Source: SG8-41 sp963699525
GTDB lineage: Bacteria > Pseudomonadota > Gammaproteobacteria > Burkholderiales > SG8-41
Length of the DNA: 64,000 bases
Direction: 5' to 3'
Assembly: GCA_963699525.1 (NCBI GenBank)
Contig: CAVOUI010000009.1
Span: 496,001-560,000 of the forward strand
Under the pieces are notes generated by a model. The model did not search any database, was not told the DNA's origin, and saw nothing but the letters and a program-made list of their open reading frames with translations. The position numbers and the translations under genes are program-made. Within the stretch, counting starts at the first letter, position 1; the number at the start of each line of letters is the position of its first letter. Positions 10,901 to 19,101 of the stretch are shown one piece after another.

Positions 10901-11175
10901 AGCTTGCGGGCCGCGTGGCCGAGGTAGTGAAAGAAGGTGGCGACGTCGGCGTCGTCGGGGTCGAGCTGGTACCAGATGCAGGCGAGAGCGCGTGCCTCTA
11001 CGTAGCTTGCCGCGAGCGTGCTCTTGCCGGCGCCGGGAGGCCCCGAGATCCAGATCACGGTGCGGCCGGGGGTCCCGTCCATCCGCGCGAATAGAGCCTC
11101 GCGCCGCACGGCGCTGCCGATGACTGGCCGCGTCGTCTTGGCGAACGCGACACCGTGCTGCTGCACCTGCGCCAT
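7957..11175 (-). CDS. STAND ATPase / TPR transcriptional regulator with C-terminal SARP-like winged helix and BTAD
   Basis: Large MalT-like signal-transduction ATPase of 1072 residues. Walker A is GPPGAGKST (45-53) and Walker B is TVLVLDNLHEV (about 130-140). A STAND winged-helix segment follows, then a long alpha-helical TPR region to about residue 820. The C-terminus is not the LuxR helix-turn-helix of MalT. It is an OmpR/SARP-type winged helix (about 826-920, with STLGGFTLL and LADALWPRVDADYAHKSFTTTLHRLRR) followed by a bacterial transcriptional activator domain (about 920-1072). In AfsR/SARP proteins this pair is N-terminal, so the order here is reversed. It is transcribed divergently from fadE across 77 bp, making it the best candidate regulator of the fatty-acid operon. 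Nucleotide-gated oligomerisation with a TPR-bound inducer is expected from the family. The inducer is unknown. Confidence 0.88.
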   Translation of the reverse strand: MAQVQQHGVAFAKTTRPVIGSAVRREALFARMDGTPGRTVIWISGPPGAGKSTLAASYVEARALACIWYQLDPDDADVATFFHYLGHAARKLEAGRSRELPAFAPQYAGDVAAFARNFFRQLFMHAKAPTVLVLDNLHEVSANSALHAVLEAGLTQVPGHCCVVIVSRNEPPAALARMRLAGGMVHLGSEDLRIGSAEIADIANLRGQSLAPDAVAKLLERTQGWAAGLVLMLEHAKVSGRVADLPGDATPKVIFDYLAGEIFERFEPKTQQFLLKIACLPRMSAEVAEALSGDERAGRLLRNLSQNDYFVREVPGDEGRFYQVHPLLRDFLRDRAAQTLPDAVGAAELKRAAALLRGAGHLEDAVSLLAENREWAEIARLTAEEADAMLDQGRSETLGGWLDLLPAGTIESDPRLLLAQAASRAHASPRTARRLFAQAYEGFQRAGDARGVIRSCCGVARAIILEFDDLTALDQWIGTLSGLLTGGERGGGVDLAAAAMLIRMLLLRDPGNEKLTQWLDRAERVARASPDTRTASAILAELALARAMLALYRGEFTAAEAASGALRSRAIEHSPDLRIAIEIACALGNIFDGSQGAALRTAREGLTIAEAQGVRAYDEWLHALAAAAALGAGDREVARAELQALEAAGSRLRRGDQAFIHYLKCWLAAIEGNAADAGSEAKLAIALAVELGIPWLECFARIGAAQLATAEGDRRGAEAQVRSAEVIAERLRSPLLRVPVHFAAAGTAILAHDEDATLAALRAGFALARELGLRYIAAIRPKLLAEACALAMRRGIEPEYVRTLVRAWKLPPPPSALRVKEWPRPFQVSTLGGFTLLHESKPVEFSSKGPGRPMELLKVLIALGGQNVRSDQLADALWPRVDADYAHKSFTTTLHRLRRIFDNDDALTLRETRLSLEPRLVWLDTWALDQLLSELDGALREPRARAEPVLRALTDEALALYRGPFLPDESEQPSYIACREQIRGKLLRCLTRVARWWEDNGMPEAAIDCYLRCIDADGLCEAFYRNLMQCYQRRGERSEALATYERLRTALSTRLKIMPSQETQAVYTALLA

Positions 11176-11252
11176 CCAAGTCCTCCCCGCCGGTGCATTG
11201 TAGCCGCGCGCGGTGGCCGAGTGTATGCTGGCGCGACAAGAACGGGGGAGTC

Positions 11253-13799
11253 ATGTACACGTTGCTCATCCTCCTCGCCGCGCTCGCGGTCGCGTGGATA
11301 CTCGCCTATCACCGCCTGCCCGCTTTCGCCTGGACGGTTGCGTTCGCGATCGTGCTCGGGTTGCTCACCTTCTACGCGGGATGGCCGCGGCCGCTCGTCA
11401 CGGCGCTGTGGGCCATCCTCGTCGTGGGAGCTCTCGTCGGCAATCCGACTCCGATCCGGCGCGCGCTCGTGAGCCGGCCGCTGCTGGGTCTCTTCCGGAG
11501 GATTCTGCCGCAGGTATCGCAGACCGAGCAGGAAGCGCTCGAGGCCGGCACGGTCTGGTGGGACGGCGAGCTCTTCAGCGGACGGCCGGACTGGGGGAAG
11601 CTCCTCGGCTATCCCAAGCCTGCGCTGACCGCGGGCGAGCGCGCATTTCTCGATGGGCCGGTGGAGGAGCTGTGCGCGATGCTCCACGACTGGGAGATCT
11701 CGCACGAGCTCCAGGACCTGCCCCCGCAGGTCTGGCAGTTCATCCGCGACAAGGGCTTCATCGGCATGATCATCCCGAAGGAGTACGGCGGGCTCGGGTT
11801 CTCCGCGCTCGCGCACTCCGAGGTGATCGTGAAGCTCATTACGCGCAGCAGCACCGCCGCGATCACGGTGATGGTGCCGAATTCGCTCGGCCCGGCGGAG
11901 CTGCTGCTCCACTACGGCACGCCGGCGCAGAAGAATCACTACCTGCCGCGCCTTGCCAAGGGGCTCGACATTCCCTGCTTCGCCCTCACCAGCCCCGAGG
12001 CGGGCTCGGACGCCGGCGCGATTCCCGATTTCGGCATCGTGTGCCGCGGCGAGTGGCAGGGGAAGAAGGACGTCCTGGGCATGCGCCTCACCTGGGAGAA
12101 GCGCTACATCACGCTGGCGCCGGTCGCGACGCTGCTGGGGCTCGCCTTCCGGCTCTACGATCCCGACCATCTGCTCGGCGACCGCGACGACATCGGCATC
12201 ACGCTCGCCCTCATCCCGACGCAGACCGAGGGCGTTCACATCGGGCGCCGGCATTTTCCGCTCAACGCGGTGTTCCAGAACGGACCGACCTGGGGCAAGG
12301 ACGTGTTCGTCCCCCTGGAATTCGTCATCGGCGGCGAGCAGTACGTCGGCCAGGGCTGGAAGATGCTGATGAACTGCCTCGCCGCCGGACGCTCCATCTC
12401 GCTGCCCGCCAACGCCTGCGGCATCGCCAAGGGCTGCGCGCTCACCACCGGAGCCTACGGGCGCGTGCGCCAGCAGTTTCGCCTCTCCATCGGGCGCTTC
12501 GAGGGAGTGGAGGAGGCGCTCGCGCGGATCGGCGGCAATGCCTACATCATGGACGCGGCGCGCGTGATGACGGCGGGCGCGGTGGATCTGGGCGAGAAGC
12601 CCTCCGTCGTGTCCGCGATCGTGAAGTACCACCTCACCGAGCGCGCCCGCCAGGTCATCAACGACGCGATGGACGTCCACGGCGGCAAGGGCATCTGCCT
12701 GGGCCCCAGCAACTACCTCGCGCGCGCCTACCAGCAGATTCCGATTGCGATCACGGTGGAGGGGGCGAACATCCTCACGCGCTCCATGATCATCTTCGGG
12801 CAGGGCGTGATTCGCGGACATCCCTATGTGTTGAAGGAGATCCAGGCAACTCAGGAGAGCGATCGGGAAAAGGCGGTGCGTGATTTCGACGCGGCGTTCT
12901 TCGGCCACGTCGGATTCTTCGTGTCGAACAAGGCGCGCGCGTTCTGGATGGGGCTCACGGGCGCGCGCTTCGTTCGTGCCCCGGGCGACTCGCAAACGCG
13001 GCGCTATTACCAGCACCTGACGCGGATGTCGGCCGCGTTTGCCTGGACGGCGGACGTGTCGATGTTCCTGCTGGGGGGAGCGCTCAAGCGCCGCGAGCGG
13101 CTGTCGGCGCGGCTCGGCGACATCCTCTCGAACCTCTACCTCGCGTCGGCGGCGCTCAAGCGCTACGAGGACGACGGGCACCCCGCCGAGGATCTGCCGC
13201 TCGTGCACTGGTCGGTCCGGGATGCCCTGGCGCGGACGGAGGAGGCGTTCTACGGCCTGATCGCGAACCTGCCCAATCGGTTCGTGGCGGGGGCGCTGCG
13301 CGCCATCATCTTTCCGTTCGCCTTTCCCCTGGGGCGGGAATTCTCGCCTCCGCGCGACCGGCTGGGAAGCCAGGTCGTCGGGCTGCTGCTCGCGCCGGGA
13401 CCCGCGCGCAGCCGCCTGACTGCCGGCGTCTACATTCCGAAGGATCCGGACGAGCCGGTTGCCGTGCTGGAAGCGGCGCTGCGCGCGGTAATCGCAGCCG
13501 AGCCGATCGGCGCCAAGATCCGGCAGGCGCGCGAGCGCGGCGTGATCGCCAGCGGCTTCGCCGACCCGATGGTGGACGAGGCGCGCGCCAAGGGCGTGAT
13601 CACGCAGGCGGAGCAGGAGGCGATGGAGCGCGCGAAGCTGCTGCGCCGGCGCGTCATCATGGTGGACGATTTTCCGAAGGACCTCGGCAAGACCGAGATC
13701 CACCAGACCACGCAGCCGGTCACGTTCGAGGCGCTGCGCGGCAGGACCGCGTGGCCCGAGCTGGAGAGCCGCGAGCACGGGCCAAGCCCCGCGCCATGA
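11253..13799 (+). CDS. fadE: Acyl-CoA dehydrogenase, FadE type
   Basis: First step of beta-oxidation: FAD-dependent oxidation of acyl-CoA to trans-2-enoyl-CoA, with electrons passed to ETF. The protein has 848 residues (E. coli FadE is 814). ATG at 11253 after GGGGGAG. It starts with two or three hydrophobic helices (about 1-70), as in membrane-associated FadE. The acyl-CoA dehydrogenase fold follows, with FALTSPEAGSDAGAIPDFG in the middle domain and the C-terminal helical domain (MDVHGGKGICLG, IPIAITVEGANILTRSMIIFGQG). A FadE-specific C-terminal DUF1974 region follows. The stop overlaps the next gene's start (ATGA), so translation is coupled. It is the first gene of the fatty-acid operon and divergent from the STAND-BTAD regulator. 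ETF-QO at 24214-25863 is nearby, but etfAB is not in the window. Confidence 0.95.
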   Translation: MYTLLILLAALAVAWILAYHRLPAFAWTVAFAIVLGLLTFYAGWPRPLVTALWAILVVGALVGNPTPIRRALVSRPLLGLFRRILPQVSQTEQEALEAGTVWWDGELFSGRPDWGKLLGYPKPALTAGERAFLDGPVEELCAMLHDWEISHELQDLPPQVWQFIRDKGFIGMIIPKEYGGLGFSALAHSEVIVKLITRSSTAAITVMVPNSLGPAELLLHYGTPAQKNHYLPRLAKGLDIPCFALTSPEAGSDAGAIPDFGIVCRGEWQGKKDVLGMRLTWEKRYITLAPVATLLGLAFRLYDPDHLLGDRDDIGITLALIPTQTEGVHIGRRHFPLNAVFQNGPTWGKDVFVPLEFVIGGEQYVGQGWKMLMNCLAAGRSISLPANACGIAKGCALTTGAYGRVRQQFRLSIGRFEGVEEALARIGGNAYIMDAARVMTAGAVDLGEKPSVVSAIVKYHLTERARQVINDAMDVHGGKGICLGPSNYLARAYQQIPIAITVEGANILTRSMIIFGQGVIRGHPYVLKEIQATQESDREKAVRDFDAAFFGHVGFFVSNKARAFWMGLTGARFVRAPGDSQTRRYYQHLTRMSAAFAWTADVSMFLLGGALKRRERLSARLGDILSNLYLASAALKRYEDDGHPAEDLPLVHWSVRDALARTEEAFYGLIANLPNRFVAGALRAIIFPFAFPLGREFSPPRDRLGSQVVGLLLAPGPARSRLTAGVYIPKDPDEPVAVLEAALRAVIAAEPIGAKIRQARERGVIASGFADPMVDEARAKGVITQAEQEAMERAKLLRRRVIMVDDFPKDLGKTEIHQTTQPVTFEALRGRTAWPELESREHGPSPAP

Positions 13800-14581
13800 A
13801 CGACGGCGTTCTCTATTCGGTGACGGAGGGCGTGGCGACCCTCACGCTCAATCGCCCGCAGGCGCTGAACGCGCTCGATGCGCGGATGATCGTCGAGCTG
13901 CGCGCTGCGTGCGAGCGCGCCGAGCACGACGCGGCGGCGCGCGTGGTGGTGCTGCGCGGCGCCGGGCCCGCGTTTCTCGCGGGCGGCGACGTGGCGTATT
14001 TCCGCGCCAATCTTGCGCGCATGCCGGCCCTGGTCCGGGAAGGGGGCGCGGAGCTGAACCACGCGATTCTCGCGCTGCGGCGCGCGCCCAAGCCGGTGCT
14101 GGCGAGCGTTCACGGCGCGGTGGCGGGCGCGGGAGTGAGCCTGATGGCGGCGGCCGACCTCGCGATCGCCGCGGAAGGAACAAAATTTACCGTCGCCTAC
14201 AGCAGGATCGGCACGAGCGCGGACGGGGGCGCGACCCACTTCCTGCCGCGGCTCTTGGGGGCGCGCAGAGCGCTCGAGCTCATGCTGCTGTCGGACGCGT
14301 TCGACGCGCAGACGGCCCTCAGGCTCGGGCTCGTCAACTGGGTGACGGGCGCGGAGCAGCTCGGATCGGAGACCGAGGCCATCGCGCGCCGGCTCGCGCT
14401 CGGCCCGACGCTGGCGTTCGGGGAGATGAAGCGGCTGGTCAACGAAAGCCCCGACCAGGCGCTTGCGGCGCAGCTCGAGGCCGAGGTGGAGGCGTTCGCG
14501 CGCTGCGCGGCGACGCGCGATTTCGCCGAGGGCGTCACCGCTTTCGTCGAGAAGCGTAAGCCGGTTTTCCGCGGGGAGTGA
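13796..14581 (+). CDS. Enoyl-CoA hydratase/isomerase family protein (PaaG-like)
   Basis: Crotonase-fold protein of 261 residues. It has the start pattern LTLNRPQALNALD, an oxyanion segment AGGDVAYF and a second GAVAGAGVSLMAAADLAIAAE. At the catalytic position it reads YSRIGTSADGGATHFLPRLLG. In canonical hydratases this stretch carries catalytic glutamates. The DGG pattern here resembles PaaG-type isomerases, which use an aspartate. I therefore favour a delta3-delta2 enoyl-CoA isomerase role for unsaturated fatty acids over plain hydration. The hydratase step is covered by the multifunctional protein at 19102. The start overlaps the fadE stop by 4 bp. Substrate cannot be fixed from sequence. 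Confidence 0.88.
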   Translation: MNDGVLYSVTEGVATLTLNRPQALNALDARMIVELRAACERAEHDAAARVVVLRGAGPAFLAGGDVAYFRANLARMPALVREGGAELNHAILALRRAPKPVLASVHGAVAGAGVSLMAAADLAIAAEGTKFTVAYSRIGTSADGGATHFLPRLLGARRALELMLLSDAFDAQTALRLGLVNWVTGAEQLGSETEAIARRLALGPTLAFGEMKRLVNESPDQALAAQLEAEVEAFARCAATRDFAEGVTAFVEKRKPVFRGE

Positions 14582-14585
14582 GCCC

Positions 14586-15404
14586 GTGTCGTTGCGCGGA
14601 AAGACGATATTCATCACCGGGGCGACGCGCGGCATCGGGCGCGAGATCGCGCTGCGCTGCGCGCGCGACGGCGCGAACATCGTCGTGACCGGCAAGACGT
14701 CCGAGCCGCACCCCAAGCTCTCCGGGACCATTCACACCGTTGCAGAGGAAGTCGAGGCCTCGGGCGGAGCGGCGTTACCCATCCAGCTCGACGTGCGGGA
14801 TGCGGACGCCGTGGCCGAGGCTGTAAAGCAGACCGCGGCGGCGTTCGGCGGCCTCGATTGTCTGGTTAACAACGCGAGCGCGATCTCGCTCAGCGGCACG
14901 CTCGACACCCCCGTCAAGCGTCTGGATCTCATGCTCGCCATTAACCTGCGCGGCACCTTTGTCTGCTCCCAGGCCTGCATCCCCCACCTCAGGAAAGCGT
15001 CGAATCCTCACATACTTACGCTCTCGCCCCCGCTCGACATGCGGGCACGCTGGTTCAAGGATCACGTAGCCTATACGATGGCGAAATACGGGATGAGCAT
15101 GTGCACGCTGGGGATGGCGGAGGAGCTCCGGGCGTACGGCATCGCGGTGAATTCGCTGTGGCCGCGCACCACGATCGCGACCGCCGCGATCGAAATGAAT
15201 TTTCCCGAGGCGATCCTCAAGGCGAGCCGCAAGCCCGCGATCATGGCGGATGCGGCCTACGCGATCCTCAACCGCGACAGCCGCCGCGCGACGGGAAATT
15301 TCTACATCGACGAGGCCGTGCTGCGCGAGGAAGGCGTGACCGATTTCGAGCAATACGCTGTCACGCCGGGCGCGCGGCTGTATCCGGATTTGTTTCTGGA
15401 TTGA
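14586..15404 (+). CDS. SDR oxidoreductase, HSDL2-like
   Basis: Short-chain dehydrogenase of 272 residues with GTG start at 14586, 5 nt after the previous stop. The NAD(P) motif TGATRGIG is at 11-18, NNAS near 95-98, and the catalytic S147, Y163 and K167 lie in LTLSPPL and YTMAKYG. The sequence HILTLSPPLDMRARWFKDH plus VNSLWPRTTI is characteristic of the HSDL2 group, whose animal members are peroxisomal or mitochondrial proteins linked to lipid metabolism. Animal HSDL2 carries a C-terminal SCP2 domain, which is absent here. Its place between a crotonase and an acyl-CoA ligase supports a lipid substrate. The reaction is not established. Confidence 0.87.
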   Translation: MSLRGKTIFITGATRGIGREIALRCARDGANIVVTGKTSEPHPKLSGTIHTVAEEVEASGGAALPIQLDVRDADAVAEAVKQTAAAFGGLDCLVNNASAISLSGTLDTPVKRLDLMLAINLRGTFVCSQACIPHLRKASNPHILTLSPPLDMRARWFKDHVAYTMAKYGMSMCTLGMAEELRAYGIAVNSLWPRTTIATAAIEMNFPEAILKASRKPAIMADAAYAILNRDSRRATGNFYIDEAVLREEGVTDFEQYAVTPGARLYPDLFLD

Positions 15405-15416
15405 GGAGGAGGGGGC

Positions 15417-17225
15417 ATGGCACAACCCGCGAGTCATCTGATTCCGGTCGAAACGGCGGTCACGCTGGACGGCCTGTTCCGGGAGCGGGTCAAGCGGACG
15501 CCCGACAGCGTCGCCTACCGCGTGTACAACGAGAACCAGAACGCCTGGCGCGACCTCACGTGGGCGCAGGTCGACCACCAGGTCGCGCGCTGGCAGGCCG
15601 CGCTCGAAAAGGATGGCGTCAAGGCGGGCGACCGCGTCGCGGTGATGCTGCGCAACTGTCCCGAATGGGTGATCTACGACCAGGCGGCGCTCGGCCTGGG
15701 GCTGGTGGTGGTGCCGCTCTACACGCAGGACCGGCCGGAGAACGTCGCCTACATCATCCACGATTCCGGCTGCAAGGTGCTGCTGATCGAAGGCGCCGAG
15801 CAATGGAAGCCGCTGTCCGAAGTGAAGGGCCAGCTGGGGAGCCTCACGCGGATCGTGACCGTCCTTTCGGTACCCAACGCGGGCGAGCCGCGGGTGCGGT
15901 CGCTCGGTGAATGGCTCCCCGACCAGGGCGGCGCGACGCGGCACGTGCCGCGCGACCCCAATGCGCTCGCGACCATCGTCTATACGTCGGGCACGACGGG
16001 GCGCCCGAAGGGCGTGATGCTCTCGCACCTCAACATCCTGAGTAACGCCGCGGCGGCCTCCGAGGATTGCCTGATGACCGGCCCGGGCGACATGTTTCTC
16101 TCATTCTTGCCGCTCTCACACACGTTCGAGCGCACGGTCGGGTATTACCTCACGATCATGACCGGTTCAACGAACGCATACTCGCGCGGCATTCCGCAGC
16201 TCGCCGAAGACCTGCAGGCGGTCCGTCCGACCATTCTGGTCTCCGTGCCGCGCATCTACGAGCGCGTGTACGGGCGGATCCGCGAGGCACTCGACGCGGG
16301 CTCGCCGCTCAAGAAAAAGCTCTTCATGCTGGCGGTGGACGTCGGCTGGGCGCGCTTCGAGCACGCGCAGGGGCGGGGGCCCTGGAAGCTGTCGTTCCTG
16401 CTGTGGCCGGTGTTGAACGCGCTGGTGGCAAAGAAGATCCTGGCGCGGTTGGGCGGAAGGGTACGCGCTGCGATTTCCGGGGGCGCGGCGCTGCCGCCCG
16501 AGATCTCGCGCGTGTTCACCGGGCTCGGGCTCACTGTCCTGCAGGGTTACGGCCTCACGGAAACGAGCCCGATCGCGTGCGCGAACCGGCCGAAGGACAA
16601 CGTGCCCGCCAGTGTCGGCAAGGCCCTCCCCGGCGTCCAGGTCAAAGTCGGCGGGAGCAACGCGCTCATGATCAAGGGTCCGAACGTGATGCTCGGCTAC
16701 TGGAACAACCCGGAGGCGACGAAAGCGATGATCGGTCCGGACGGCTGGCTCAATTCCGGCGATACCGCGCGCATCGACGCCCAGGGCCACGTTTTCATCA
16801 CCGGGCGGCTGAAGGAAATCATCGTGCTCTCGAACGGCGAGAAGGTGCCCCCGGTGGACATTGAATCCGCCATCGCGAGAGATCCCCTGTTCGAGCAGGT
16901 GATGCTTCTCGGTGAGGGCAAGCCCTACCTCGCCGTCATGACGGTCCTCAATGCGGACCACTGGAAGAAACTGTGCGAGGAACGGGGCCTCAATCCGGCA
17001 TCGCCGATTGCGTCGCATTCCAGGCAGGTCGACGAGGTGCTGCTGGCGCGGGTCGCCGCCCAGATGCGGGAGTTCCCGGGCTATGCCCAGGTGCGCCGGG
17101 TGCGCGCGACGCTCGATCCGTGGACGGTGGAGAACGGGCTCCTCACGCCGACCATGAAGTTGAAGCGCGCCAAGGTGATGGAGAAGTTCAACGCCGAGAT
17201 CGACGGCATGTACGCTGGTCACTGA
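15417..17225 (+). CDS. Long-chain fatty acid-CoA ligase (AMP-forming)
   Basis: Activates fatty acids to acyl-CoA through an acyl-adenylate; 602 residues. The ATG at 15417 follows GAGGAGGGGG. ANL-family motifs are clear: the P-loop IVYTSGTTGRPKGVMLSH (near residue 185), QGYGLTETSP, and the hinge and C-terminal domain LNSGDTARIDAQGHVFITGRLKEIIVLSNGEKVPP. The length and the C-terminal region with VMTVLNADHWKK fit the long-chain ligase branch (FAA1-like) rather than acetyl-CoA synthetase. It acts at the inner membrane on fatty acids imported by FadL, encoded two genes downstream. It is tightly spaced in the operon (12 bp before, 3 bp after). Confidence 0.92.
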   Translation: MAQPASHLIPVETAVTLDGLFRERVKRTPDSVAYRVYNENQNAWRDLTWAQVDHQVARWQAALEKDGVKAGDRVAVMLRNCPEWVIYDQAALGLGLVVVPLYTQDRPENVAYIIHDSGCKVLLIEGAEQWKPLSEVKGQLGSLTRIVTVLSVPNAGEPRVRSLGEWLPDQGGATRHVPRDPNALATIVYTSGTTGRPKGVMLSHLNILSNAAAASEDCLMTGPGDMFLSFLPLSHTFERTVGYYLTIMTGSTNAYSRGIPQLAEDLQAVRPTILVSVPRIYERVYGRIREALDAGSPLKKKLFMLAVDVGWARFEHAQGRGPWKLSFLLWPVLNALVAKKILARLGGRVRAAISGGAALPPEISRVFTGLGLTVLQGYGLTETSPIACANRPKDNVPASVGKALPGVQVKVGGSNALMIKGPNVMLGYWNNPEATKAMIGPDGWLNSGDTARIDAQGHVFITGRLKEIIVLSNGEKVPPVDIESAIARDPLFEQVMLLGEGKPYLAVMTVLNADHWKKLCEERGLNPASPIASHSRQVDEVLLARVAAQMREFPGYAQVRRVRATLDPWTVENGLLTPTMKLKRAKVMEKFNAEIDGMYAGH

Positions 17226-17228
17226 GAC

Positions 17229-17618
17229 ATGACGGCGCTTCCACAGGGTAAAGAGCCGACGCTGCGGGTGGTGCCGATGCCGGCCGACGAGAACCAGGCC
17301 GGCGACATCTTCGGCGGCTGGATCATGTCGCAGGTGGATATTGCCGGCAGCGTCGCGGCGGTGCGCGTCGCCCGGGGCAGGGTGGCGACCGTCGCGGTCA
17401 ATTCCTTCCAGTTCAAGCAGCCGGTGCTGGTGGGAGATCTCGTCAGCTTTTATGCCGAGGTCGTGCGGGTCGGCCGCACCTCCATCACCGTCAACGTCGA
17501 GGTCTACGCCCAGCGGCGGCCGGAGCGCGAGGAGGTCGTCAAGGTCACCGAGGCGACGCTGACTTACGTGGCGTTAGATGAAAACCGGCAGCCTCGTGTT
17601 GTATCAGCGCAACAATAA
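17229..17618 (+). CDS. Acyl-CoA thioesterase, YciA-like hotdog fold
   Basis: Hydrolyses acyl-CoA to free acid and CoA; 129 residues, the usual size for YciA-type single hotdog enzymes that oligomerise. Family signatures are PADENQAGDIFGGWIMSQVD, with the catalytic aspartate in the D-I-A-G turn, TVAVNSFQFKQPVLVGD and a beta-rich C-terminus (KVTEATLTYVALD). It starts 3 bp after the ligase stop. In a degradative operon it may recycle CoA or relieve acyl-CoA overload. It is followed by a 105-bp gap before fadL that may carry an internal promoter, but I see only weak -35/-10 candidates. Confidence 0.92.
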   Translation: MTALPQGKEPTLRVVPMPADENQAGDIFGGWIMSQVDIAGSVAAVRVARGRVATVAVNSFQFKQPVLVGDLVSFYAEVVRVGRTSITVNVEVYAQRRPEREEVVKVTEATLTYVALDENRQPRVVSAQQ

Positions 17619-17723
17619 CGCTTCATTCATGCCAAAATTGTTCCGGTGAGGAGGCTCGCGGCTAGACTAATAATCAGCGATTCACAATCTCATCGAAGGT
17701 CAGACACGAGCTTGGGAGGAGTC

Positions 17724-19002
17724 ATGGGGATGATCGGCAGAAAGCTTGTAGCACTGGCGGTTGGAGCGGCTCTTGGCGGGGTGGCCGGCGGGGCAGTGGC
17801 GGGCGGATTCGCGATCGGCACGCAGAGCGGGAGCGGAACCGGCAACGCATTCGCGGGTGGTGCGGCGGCCGCCGACGACGCGAGTGTGGCGTGGTTCAAC
17901 CCCGCATTGATGACGCTGCTGCCCGGCACGCAGGTTGCGGGCGCGCTCAATATCGTCAAGCCGTCATTCAAGTTCTCGAACAGCGCCTCCACCGGCGCGT
18001 TTGCCTCACCCCCGGCGAGCAGCAGCGACGGCGGTGATGGTGGCGACTGGGCCGTCATTCCCAACGCGTTCTTCACGATGGCCATCAATCCGAAGCCTGA
18101 GCATCGGTTTCGCAGTCAACGCTCCATTCGGACTGAAGACCGAGTACGACACGCCATGGCGCGGTCAGCTCACGGCAATCAAGTCCGAGGTTAAGTCCAT
18201 CAACTTCAACCCCTCGGTCGCGTACAAGGTGAGCGACACCTTCTCGATCGGCGCGGGGGTCAGCTTTCAGAGACTCGAGGCGGATTTGACGAACTCCGCT
18301 GGCGGCGCCGGGATCAGCACGCTGACGGCAGATGACGACGGCTGGGGCTACAACCTCGGAGTGATGTTCCAGGCGTCACCCAATACGCGCATCGGCGCGC
18401 AGTACCGTTCCAGTATCAAGTACACCCTCGAAGGCAGTGTGTCCTTCAGTGTCGCAACTCCCGGCAATGGAGCCATCAAGGCGGACCTGGAGGTGCCGGA
18501 CAGCTTTTCATTGAGTCTTTTCCATTCGACGGGGAATTGGGAGTTCATGGGTGACGTTACGTGGACCGGATGGAGTTCTCTGCAGCAACTGGCTGTGATC
18601 CGCACCACTACCGCGGCGACATTGGGGCCGACACTGCCGGGGGCGGCCGGTGCAACGCTCACCACGCTCCAGTTTCAGTGGGACGATTCGTGGCGCTATT
18701 CGGTCGGGGCGAACTACAAACTCAGTCCCCAGACCAAGCTCCGATTCGGCGTCGCGCTCGATCAGACGCCAACGAATGACGCGACCCGCACGGCGCGGCT
18801 GCCGGATCAGGATCGCACTTGGGTCGCATTTGGGGTTCAATGGAAGCCGTCGAAAGCCGGCATCCTCGACTTTGGCTACGCTCACGAGTTCATAAAAAAC
18901 GCGAACATTAACAACACCATCACTGGCGTGCCTGGGGCATTTGTCGGGACATTCGACAACAAAGCCGATATCTTCGCCATCCAGTATTCGCATTCGTTCT
19001 AG
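17724..19002 (+). CDS. FadL/TodX-family outer-membrane fatty acid transporter (one frameshift)
   Basis: Beta-barrel importer for long-chain fatty acids or other hydrophobic compounds, about 425 residues after correction. ATG at 17724 after GGGAGGAG. The signal peptide is followed by the conserved N-terminal hatch region GGFAIGTQSGSGTGNAFAGGAAAADDASVAWFNPA. FadL family members share this A..SA...NPA pattern. Alternating beta strands follow and the protein ends in an aromatic residue (QYSHSF), as outer-membrane barrels do. One extra C near 18100 splits the gene: one frame ends after MAINPKP, the next resumes at LSIGFAVNAPFG. Deleting it restores MAINPKLSIGFAVNAPFGLK. Its position inside the beta-oxidation operon supports fatty acid uptake. 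Confidence 0.92.
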
Positions 19003-19020
19003 GCAAGGTAGCAATCCGGA

Positions 19021-19049
19021 AAGCCGGGCGTATCTCGCCCGGCTTTTTT
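19021..19049 (+). terminator. Rho-independent terminator after fadL
   Basis: Perfect 10-bp stem AAGCCGGGCG / CGCCCGGCTT (19021-19030 and 19036-19045) with a 5-nt loop, running into a T tract. It lies 18 bp after the fadL stop. It would separate or attenuate transcription between the first six genes and the hydroxyacyl-CoA dehydrogenase/thiolase genes, so the latter may have their own promoter. Confidence 0.85.
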
Positions 19050-19101
19050 ATTTCCGCTTCCCGCCAGCGTGCTAGAATCATCGCTCCCGCCGGGGCTTTT
19101 C

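Noticed and set aside
11055..13778. A 907-codon open frame antisense to fadE, and similar long antisense frames (for example 39781-41754, 34793-36094, 36905-38548)
   Set aside because: High GC leaves few stops in the antisense frames. Their products are Arg/Ala/Leu/His-rich with no domain, and the opposite strand encodes clear conserved enzymes.
17619..17723. Internal promoter before fadL (TTGTTC and TAATAAT-like hexamers)
   Set aside because: Spacing and matches are poor. The gap could equally be untranslated operon sequence.
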